Assembly (NCBI GenBank): GCA_905612515.1
Contig: CAJQSI010000023.1
Span: forward strand, 1 to 32,465
Direction of reading: 5' to 3'
Source: an uncultured Opitutales bacterium
GTDB taxonomy: Bacteria; Verrucomicrobiota; Verrucomicrobiia; Opitutales; Seribacteraceae
Length of the DNA stretch: 32,465 nucleotides
In this document: piece by piece, positions 1 through 7,089 of the stretch
Numbering within the stretch: position 1 is the first letter of the stretch
How the letters are laid out: the number at the start of each line of letters is the position of its first letter
The notes under the pieces: generated by a model
What the model was told of the DNA's origin: nothing
Database searches by the model: none
Seen by the model: the letters and a program-made list of their open reading frames with translations, nothing else
Program-made: the position numbers and the translations under genes

Positions 1-1877
1 TGCTGGATCTTATCAACAGGAAGGTGCTCCACTCATTCGTCGGGCACGACGGGGAAGTGACCGCGCTGGCCTTTTCGCCAGACGGCACACGGCTGGCGTC
101 GGCCAGTCATGACCGGACGGTTAAGGTCTGGGATTCGTCCTCCGGTAAAAAACTGCTGACCCTGCCCGGGCATTCCGGGCCGGTAGAAGCTGTGGCCTAC
201 TCTCCAGACGGCAAGAGCATCGCCAGCGCAATCGACAAGAGCCACATTCGGCTGTGGGACGCGAGCACCGGCAAGACGCTGCGCACGCTCGATTCCCGTG
301 TCGCCCCTGTCGAGGATATCGTTGTAGAGACGCACAACTATATCCCCTATCTTGATGAGTTCTACGAGGGCATGCCGGGCCGGGTCTTGTCGCTGGCCTT
401 CTCGCCGGATGGCAAACGACTCGCTTCGGGAAGCCAGGAGGGTTTCATCAACCAATGGGACCTGGCGTCGGGAAAGAAACAGACGATGGTCCCGCGGCGG
501 AGCGTGTACGACACCGATGATCGCGCGCTCAAGGCGATGTACAGTGGCGACGGCAAAAAGTTGATTTCTGTCCACGCAGGCAAAGGGTATGCCCAAAAAT
601 GGGATAGCAAAACCGGCCAAGGCGGCGAGCGCTTTGCCCTTTTGGGTAACGGGCGCTTCAAATTTGTCCCTTGGCTACCACCCGTGAAAGGCCCGAACCG
701 CCCGGCGATTGGTTTTGAAAACTATCCGGTCGGGCTCTACGTCACCAAGGACTGCGAAGAGCCAGGAATGAAGGTTGCCAGTTACGATGGCCGGTGGGAG
801 AAACTGCCGGACTTCGATGCGCTGAAACCGGCCAGGCAGGGGGTCATCAGGCACATTGACCAGGAGCATCTCAGTGGCACCACATGGCGGCTAGAGCCCC
901 CGAACGAGGATGGTATCCGCATACTCCGTTACCGTTTTCGGGGTGGAGGGTCTCATCTCACTTCCATTGCCGAGGAGCATCTCAGTGATGCTCTGCTTCC
1001 CTACTGGAAGTCCACCAAGAAGAAGGACGGCTCTGATCAGTGGGCCGCTCACCCCTCTGGCGTGAAGGCCACCGGCTATCTGAAGGTCGAGAAGTCGGGT
1101 GATTACACGTTTTCCTTGCACTCGTACGAGAATATTAGCCAGTTGATGGTCGGTTCGGAAATCGTGGTTCATCACGACGGGCATGGAAAAGCCGCCAAGA
1201 AAGTAAAACATGGCACGGTGCATCTCGAACCGGGCGTGCATCCGGTAACGCTGACTTTTCTCAACGCTCGACAGCGAAGTCACCCTCATCCTCAACACGG
1301 ATCTGCCAATGGGCTGCACGTCGGTTTCCCTAAAGAGTTCGTCCGCTCCTTGACAGCGGGCGACATCGCCAGCATCCGTCTCCAGGCAGGTGCCTTGTTG
1401 GCAGAAGGGAAGCGCGAGGAAGCGAAAGCCTTGCTCACTAAGCTGCACCGCGGCGGATGGCCCTTGTCGGAGAGGGATCAAGAGTACGTCGAGCAGGCAC
1501 GGATGCGGATTCGGCGAATGGCCAAAGCGTCCGCCAACGACCGCTCGCATGCCTTGGCTCTGATCGAGTCCTCGCTGGTCACCTATCCGATGTTACGTCT
1601 GGATCCGGAGTTCATGGTCAGCGTGATCTCCGTCTACGCCAATTTGGGCGACCCGAGAGCAGCCATACTCGCCGAGCAGATGCTCGAGGCAGAGATGAAT
1701 GATGGGCAGCGCCGCCTGCTGATCCTGACCCAGGTCAAAGTCAAGCTCAACGAAGGCGATCTGCCCGGTGCCGGCAAAGTCTACCGGAAGCTGAAGGAGC
1801 TCGCCCCGCAGAGTGAAGAAGTGATCGAAGCCCGCGAACTGATCAAGGCAGCGGTGATTAAGAGAAAGGGAGACTGA
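1..1877 (+). CDS. WD40 repeat / PA14 domain protein, 5' end missing
   Basis: The frame is open to the left window edge, and the residues before the first possible start (GTG at 24) already read as the end of a WD blade, so the true start lies outside. Counting from that GTG, residues 1-60 and about 115-150 carry WD40 units with the SPDG and VWD/LWD/QWD signatures. Residues about 276-425 resemble a PA14-like beta-sandwich, with a GYLKVEKSGDYTFSL core and an H-x-V-x-L-x-x-G tail. Residues about 440-617 are helical and TPR-like. In PVC bacteria such proteins often carry a cytochrome or kinase module at the N-terminus, which cannot be seen here. A role in binding carbohydrate or protein at the cell surface is an inference. 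It ends 167 bp before the glycosidase block and may belong to a different transcription unit. Confidence 0.85.
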   Translation, partial: LDLINRKVLHSFVGHDGEVTALAFSPDGTRLASASHDRTVKVWDSSSGKKLLTLPGHSGPVEAVAYSPDGKSIASAIDKSHIRLWDASTGKTLRTLDSRVAPVEDIVVETHNYIPYLDEFYEGMPGRVLSLAFSPDGKRLASGSQEGFINQWDLASGKKQTMVPRRSVYDTDDRALKAMYSGDGKKLISVHAGKGYAQKWDSKTGQGGERFALLGNGRFKFVPWLPPVKGPNRPAIGFENYPVGLYVTKDCEEPGMKVASYDGRWEKLPDFDALKPARQGVIRHIDQEHLSGTTWRLEPPNEDGIRILRYRFRGGGSHLTSIAEEHLSDALLPYWKSTKKKDGSDQWAAHPSGVKATGYLKVEKSGDYTFSLHSYENISQLMVGSEIVVHHDGHGKAAKKVKHGTVHLEPGVHPVTLTFLNARQRSHPHPQHGSANGLHVGFPKEFVRSLTAGDIASIRLQAGALLAEGKREEAKALLTKLHRGGWPLSERDQEYVEQARMRIRRMAKASANDRSHALALIESSLVTYPMLRLDPEFMVSVISVYANLGDPRAAILAEQMLEAEMNDGQRRLLILTQVKVKLNEGDLPGAGKVYRKLKELAPQSEEVIEARELIKAAVIKRKGD

Positions 1878-2044
1878 CCGGACGATTTTATGTCCAAATT
1901 GTCCAACCTTGGGAGTGATAGGGCATGTTTCTACTAGGCGAAAGCAAAAAAATCATTTCCTATCAATCCTCCATTCTTGTGATGCATGTTACCACGAATA
2001 AAGGCAGGTAAACGATAACGAAAAAAAAGACAGAAGATGATAAT

Positions 2045-5000
2045 ATGAATGGGAAACTCTTTATGAGTAGTGTTTTGGCGGGAGTGTTCGCGCTGACGCA
2101 CACATCGTTTTCGGCGGAGTGGAAGCCGGTGGCAGGATCTATGTTGACGGAGTGGGGAGAAAATATTTCCCCGGACAATGCCTGGACGGAATATCCGCGT
2201 CCTCAGATGGTTCGGAAAAATTGGACGAATCTGAATGGAATGTGGGAATACTCAATTACGCGCCAAAGCGACAAAAGAGCAGGAACTTGGGACGGGGAGA
2301 TCCTCGTGCCGTTTGCCATCGAAGCGCCGTTGTCCGGCGTGGGGCGTTCGCTGGAGCCGTACGAAGCTCTTTGGTATCGCCGCAACTTCAAACTTCAGAA
2401 GGAACCTAAGGAGCGGCTTTTGCTGCATTTCGAGGCGGTCGATTACCAATCCATAGTTTGGGTAAATGGAAAAGAAGTCGGAGGGCATGTCGGCGGAAAC
2501 CTGCCCTTCAGTTTCGATATTACGGATCAGGTGAAGGCTGGTAAAAACACCCTGGTCCTGAAGGTGGTCGATCGAACGAATATGGACGATTCATTCCAGC
2601 TGCGCGGCAAACAGAGACTCGTTAATCGAGGGATTTTCTATACCCGCGTATCCGGGATCTGGCAGTCCGTCTGGTTGGAGCCGGTGCCGGAAAACCATAT
2701 CAAATCGCTCAAGGTCGGCACGAAGATGAACGGCGAGATCCGAATTGAACCCTCTTTTGTCGGCCAGGGAAACATCCGGACTGAGGCCTGGTTGGATGGC
2801 CGGAAAGTGGCGGAGGGATCGACGGTGGTGAAGGTGGATCAACCCAAGCTATGGTCGCCTGCTTCCCCGACGCTTTATCAGCTGAAGGTTTTCATGCAGG
2901 ATGAAAGCGGACAGGATCTCGACCGCGTGGAATCCTATGCGGGCATTCGCGAGGTCGGCAAGATCAAGGATAAGGACGGCAACTGGCGTTTCACGCTCAA
3001 TGGCAAAACCATCTTCCACTGGGGGCCGCTGGATCAGGGCTGGTGGCCGGACGGACTGCTGACGCCGCCTTCCGAGGACGCCATGCTCTTCGAGATTAAT
3101 TTCCTCAAACAAGCCGGATTTAACATGATCCGCAAGCATATCAAGGTCGAACCGAGGCTTTACTATTATCACTGCGACCGTCTCGGAATGCTGGTCTGGC
3201 AGGATCAGGTTTCCGGAGGTCCGAACCCGAATTGGTATCGCCTCGATCCCTCGAGAAACAAAAAACACAGGTCGCCCGAACCGGGCGATCCGATCGATGC
3301 CGAGTGGCCGGATGCCGCGCACGAACAATGGATGGCCGAACTCAAGGGGATGATCGACCATCTCTATAATTATCCTTCGATCGTTTCGTGGGTGCCCTTC
3401 AACGAAGCCTGGGGACAGCATCGGACGATGGAAGTGGGCGAGTGGGTTATGAAGTACGATCCGTCGCGCTCCATCAATATTGCCAGTGGCGGCAACTTTG
3501 CGCCCGTGGGGGATATTGCCGATATGCACAGCTATCCGCATCCAGAATTCCCGTTCCACATGAACGAATATGATGACTACATCAAGGTGGTCGGCGAGTT
3601 TGGCGGGCATGGCTGGAAAGTGGACGGCCATGAATGGGATCCCAAGAAGAAGAACTTTATCTATGGCGGCATGCCGAATACCATTGATGAATATGCGCAA
3701 CGGTATGCCGAATCGATTCGGCTTCTTGGCGAACTGAAGACGCAGGGGGTTTCCGGGGGCGTCTATACGCAGACGACGGATGTCGAGGGGGAAATCAACG
3801 GGCTGATGACGTACGACCGGAAGGTGATCAAGATTTCAGCGGAAGAACTCAAAGCGCTCCAATCCCAAAATGGCTTGTTGGGCCATTTGGCCTCTAAAGG
3901 GAAAATTCCGACGAATACATCGACTACAGTTAACATGGACCCGATCTATCAAGAGGTTCATGCGGCTCCTGATGTCGCCGGGTGTTCTCTGCAGATTGTA
4001 GTGGAAGCTACCCAAAGAAATGCGGTTGCGGATGGAGTGCTGCTGGCACACGGCGGGAACGTAACCGGCTACTCGCTGCATGTGGAACAGGGGATTCCGG
4101 TCTTTGAAGTAACCTGGAAAAAAGAAATTTTCCGGATCGCCTGGTCGGAGCCAGTGAAAGGGAAAATGCGCATTGTCGCCGATCTGGGCGAAAATGAAAT
4201 GAGTCTTTCTGTGAATGGAGAGCCTAAGGTGTCCGCAATATCTCCGGGACTGCTGCGCACGCAGCCCAAGATCGGGTTGTCGGTGGGCTACGATGCCCTC
4301 AGTAATGCCGGGTTCTATGAGGTGCCGAATCCGTATAACGGCACGATTCTTTCCACGCGCATCGATGCGGGCGGAACGCTTCCGGCTGTGGCGAAAGTGA
4401 TGCCGCGCAGTGAAATTGAAGCGGGTCTGGCTTCGCATGATCAATCGCTCTTCATCAAAGAAGGCTGGATTCGCGATCCATACGTTATTCTTGGTCCGGA
4501 TGACTATTATTATCTCACCGGAACCACCCCGAATCCGGGAGATTCGCGCGAGCAGTCCGATCCGTATAATACCGGACTGGGTAACGAGTCGATCGTTGGG
4601 TGGAAAGCACAGGTCTGGCGCAGTAAGGATTTGATTGATTGGGTATCGCTCGGCACGCCGTTTACCTTGAAGGAGGGTATCTGGTTTGAGAAACGTCCTA
4701 AACGTTTTGAGGACGTGCCGGAAAAACTATGGTTCCTCTGGGCGCCGGAAGTGCATTGGCTGGGCGACCGCTGGGCATTGACGCATACCAGTCCGTCGCC
4801 GGTTCGAGGTGCCAATCTCGCATTAACTGAAGGTGCTGATCTGAAGGGGCCGTGGACGCATCCCATGGGGGCTAAAATCGGGCACCGGCACGATCCTTCG
4901 CTATTTAAGGATGATGGAACCTGGTACCTCCTTTATGGGAACACGCAGGTCGTTCCGTTGAATGCGGATTTCAGTTTGACCACGGCCGAGCCGGTTCAGA

Positions 5001-5476
5001 TTGATCCTTCCGGCAGCCGCACGACGCCCGCAGGCGAAACCGTTTCGGTGATCGGCCATGAAGGTGCCACCATGCGGAAGATCGGCGATAAATATGTTCA
5101 TATGGGTACCGCCTGGTCGACGGATACTGGCCGCAAGGGCTCCTACAATCTCTATTATTGCACGGCGGATAAAATCACAGGACCCTACGGCGAACGTAAG
5201 TTTATCGGGCGCTTCCTGGGGCATGGCACGCCGTTTCAGGACAAGCAGGGCCGCTGGTGGTGCACCGCCTTCTACAACGGAAACATTCCGCCGGTTGAGC
5301 GCAAGGGCATTGAGGCACGTGACTTGAGTGCAACGGCCCAAACCATCAATCAGCGTGGCGTTACGATTGTTCCGCTCGATGTGAAAGTGCTTGAAGACGG
5401 TGAAATCTACATCCGCGCCAAAGATCCGGCCTACGCCAACCCCGGTCCGGATGAAGTCCAGCAATTTGCTAAGTAA
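2045..5476 (+). CDS. Exported GH2-GH43 bifunctional glycoside hydrolase
   Basis: The protein has 1143 residues. A signal peptide (about 1-23, ending SFSA) precedes a GH2 enzyme (about 30-620): sugar-binding jelly roll, Ig-like domain and TIM barrel. The acid/base is Glu454 in PFNEAWG and the nucleophile Glu518 in VVGEFGG. A LamG-like beta-sandwich (about 640-785) links to a second enzyme of the GH43 type (about 800-1130), a five-bladed propeller with Asp811 (RDP), Asp950 (HDP) and Glu1006 (HEGA) in the expected order. The activities could be beta-galactosidase/glucuronidase or similar (GH2) plus arabinofuranosidase, xylosidase or galactosidase (GH43), which the sequence does not settle. The start is supported by AGAAGA at 2032-2037. 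No SusC/D or transporter is adjacent. Both catalytic sets look intact, so it is probably active. Confidence 0.9.
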   Translation: MNGKLFMSSVLAGVFALTHTSFSAEWKPVAGSMLTEWGENISPDNAWTEYPRPQMVRKNWTNLNGMWEYSITRQSDKRAGTWDGEILVPFAIEAPLSGVGRSLEPYEALWYRRNFKLQKEPKERLLLHFEAVDYQSIVWVNGKEVGGHVGGNLPFSFDITDQVKAGKNTLVLKVVDRTNMDDSFQLRGKQRLVNRGIFYTRVSGIWQSVWLEPVPENHIKSLKVGTKMNGEIRIEPSFVGQGNIRTEAWLDGRKVAEGSTVVKVDQPKLWSPASPTLYQLKVFMQDESGQDLDRVESYAGIREVGKIKDKDGNWRFTLNGKTIFHWGPLDQGWWPDGLLTPPSEDAMLFEINFLKQAGFNMIRKHIKVEPRLYYYHCDRLGMLVWQDQVSGGPNPNWYRLDPSRNKKHRSPEPGDPIDAEWPDAAHEQWMAELKGMIDHLYNYPSIVSWVPFNEAWGQHRTMEVGEWVMKYDPSRSINIASGGNFAPVGDIADMHSYPHPEFPFHMNEYDDYIKVVGEFGGHGWKVDGHEWDPKKKNFIYGGMPNTIDEYAQRYAESIRLLGELKTQGVSGGVYTQTTDVEGEINGLMTYDRKVIKISAEELKALQSQNGLLGHLASKGKIPTNTSTTVNMDPIYQEVHAAPDVAGCSLQIVVEATQRNAVADGVLLAHGGNVTGYSLHVEQGIPVFEVTWKKEIFRIAWSEPVKGKMRIVADLGENEMSLSVNGEPKVSAISPGLLRTQPKIGLSVGYDALSNAGFYEVPNPYNGTILSTRIDAGGTLPAVAKVMPRSEIEAGLASHDQSLFIKEGWIRDPYVILGPDDYYYLTGTTPNPGDSREQSDPYNTGLGNESIVGWKAQVWRSKDLIDWVSLGTPFTLKEGIWFEKRPKRFEDVPEKLWFLWAPEVHWLGDRWALTHTSPSPVRGANLALTEGADLKGPWTHPMGAKIGHRHDPSLFKDDGTWYLLYGNTQVVPLNADFSLTTAEPVQIDPSGSRTTPAGETVSVIGHEGATMRKIGDKYVHMGTAWSTDTGRKGSYNLYYCTADKITGPYGERKFIGRFLGHGTPFQDKQGRWWCTAFYNGNIPPVERKGIEARDLSATAQTINQRGVTIVPLDVKVLEDGEIYIRAKDPAYANPGPDEVQQFAK

Positions 5477-5483
5477 AAAATAA

Positions 5484-5636
5484 AGCAGGGCGCAGTATGA
5501 ACTCCACGATTACAAGAAGGATGCGCTCGAAAAGAAAAACATCGCCGCGTCCAATCCCGAAGTGCTCTCCCGTATGAAAGCCATTTTGGCGAGACATCCC
5601 GAAGCCGTACCCGTAGGGACGGTAAAGCGCAAGTAG
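5484..5636 (+). pseudogene. 3' remnant of a sulfatase gene
   Basis: After the GH2-GH43 stop, a frame open from 5484 to a TAG at 5634-5636 encodes about 50 residues. It begins with QYELHDYKKD, then EKKNIAA, NPEVLSRMKAIL and a basic end. This is the typical C-terminal tail of type I formylglycine-dependent sulfatases (Y-E-L-Y-D, then L-E-x-x-N-L-A, then a helix before the end). The frame is uninterrupted, but the whole catalytic part, including the C-x-P-S-R motif, is absent, and a TAA at 5481-5483 closes it upstream. It is therefore the surviving end of a deleted gene, suggesting the locus once encoded a sulfatase here. The alternative is a chimeric assembly join. Confidence 0.75.
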
Positions 5637-5662
5637 GTAGAGACGGATTAAGGTAATGTTCC

Positions 5663-7027
5663 ATGAATGTATCAAACTTTTCACTTTCACTAATTATTCA
5701 AACGCTACTGTTCTTTTGCACGACTGCGGCAATGGCGGAACAACACATAAGGCCGCTCGACTGGAGCAAACTCGACGGCGGCGTCGGAGACGACGAGCTG
5801 GGAGCCCTGTGCAAAACAGTGCTTGAACATACACAAAAAGGCATGGGGCAAGAGTGGGTGGACAAAGTAGAAAGCGCAAGGCGCGTGGGAGAATTGCTGG
5901 ATTTCGGATACATTGAGCCCTCTCGCAAGAAGGGCAGACGCCGCGCAATGGAGGACTGCATCCGCCCCGTTACTACCGCATCGCGCACCTTGATTCTGGC
6001 CATACAAACCGGTCAGTACCGGGAAGAAATTGCCGGTGCTCCTGTAGCAAAGATAAAGGAACTTCTTCCTCTGGTGATCCGGTCAGTCGCCAAGGACCAC
6101 AAGATTAACGGCGGTATTGGCAGAGACACCTGGGGGGATACCTGGCAGTCGGCCATGTGGGCGGGGAACCTGGGACAAGTTGCCTGGATGGTCTGGGATG
6201 AGCTGAGCCTCGAGGATCGCTCGCTGGTCACGAATGTATTAGTTCACGAGGCCGACCGGTTTCTGAAAATTCCTCCCCGTACGTCGGATGCTAACAGTGT
6301 TAAAGACACTAAGGGCGAAGAAAATGTCTGGAATTCAACCTGTCTGCTGACAGCGTCGACGATGTTCCTTGATCATCCCCATGAACAGGCGTGGCGCGAA
6401 CAGGCTATTACCTATTTCCTCAACGCAGTTGCTACGCCCCACGACCTGAAGAGTAACCAGATCGTCGATGGAAAGCCCCTGGCCGAGCGGCTGATGGGGT
6501 ACTGCATTACCGAAGACTACGCTGTGGGTAATCACGGAGTGTATCCTCATCCCGGCTATACCTCATCGAGCTACCTTAATACAAAAGGGGTATTTTTCTG
6601 TGCTCTGGCCGATGTAAAACCGCCCGAAGCATTATTCTATAACGCCGCACCGATCTATCGCATGTTCATTGACCACCAGTGGTCAGCACCTCCTTGTACA
6701 GCCCCTGGCGGTACAATCTACAAAGCGGATGGCGGCATCTACTGGCCGATCAAAAAAGAGACCGAACGTGCCGGCCGCTACTACAAGTGGTTCGAACAGG
6801 ATATCATGGCGGCCACCTATGGCTTTGATGAAAAGTGCTCGACCAAAGGCAGAGATTGGGCACTGCAACACGGGCAATTAATTGTCGATGCACTCACAGG
6901 TAAACCTATACTGGTAGAGTTGGAGTCATATCACAAAGGGGCCTTCTTCAAGACCGCTCTCTCCTGCTATATCATCCGCGTTTTACATGTTAACAATCAA
7001 AGATACCTGAAATCCCAAAAGCGGTAG
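5663..7027 (+). CDS. Exported protein of unknown function, alpha/alpha-toroid-like
   Basis: The protein has 454 residues with a signal peptide (about 1-25, ending AAMA). AAGG at 5650-5653 supports the ATG. I cannot assign a family by motif. The body is helical and rich in W and H: a G-x-D-T-W-G-D-T-W-Q-S-A-x-W-A segment near residue 155, GEENVWNST near 215, a stretch like VDGKPLAERLMGYC near 270 and NHGVYPHPGYTSSSY near 290. Repeated helical pairs with conserved His, Tyr and Asn recall (alpha/alpha) toroid polysaccharide lyases and related hydrolases, and the position between glycan-active genes fits such a role. This is an inference from general appearance. It could also be a non-catalytic relative. 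It starts 26 bp after the sulfatase remnant and ends 62 bp before the next gene. Confidence 0.8.
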   Translation: MNVSNFSLSLIIQTLLFFCTTAAMAEQHIRPLDWSKLDGGVGDDELGALCKTVLEHTQKGMGQEWVDKVESARRVGELLDFGYIEPSRKKGRRRAMEDCIRPVTTASRTLILAIQTGQYREEIAGAPVAKIKELLPLVIRSVAKDHKINGGIGRDTWGDTWQSAMWAGNLGQVAWMVWDELSLEDRSLVTNVLVHEADRFLKIPPRTSDANSVKDTKGEENVWNSTCLLTASTMFLDHPHEQAWREQAITYFLNAVATPHDLKSNQIVDGKPLAERLMGYCITEDYAVGNHGVYPHPGYTSSSYLNTKGVFFCALADVKPPEALFYNAAPIYRMFIDHQWSAPPCTAPGGTIYKADGGIYWPIKKETERAGRYYKWFEQDIMAATYGFDEKCSTKGRDWALQHGQLIVDALTGKPILVELESYHKGAFFKTALSCYIIRVLHVNNQRYLKSQKR

Positions 7028-7089
7028 CACCCACCGAACCGACGGCTAAGGCAGGCCCCTTCAAAAAGCAAATTCAGAAATTCAGTCAC

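Noticed and set aside
1881-1900. Short inverted repeat after the WD40 gene (GGAC ... GTCC) as a terminator
   Set aside because: The stem is only four base pairs and no T-run follows.
2021-2028. A8 run before the GH2-GH43 gene as a regulatory slippage site
   Set aside because: It is short, non-coding, and not placed between recognisable -35 and -10 boxes.
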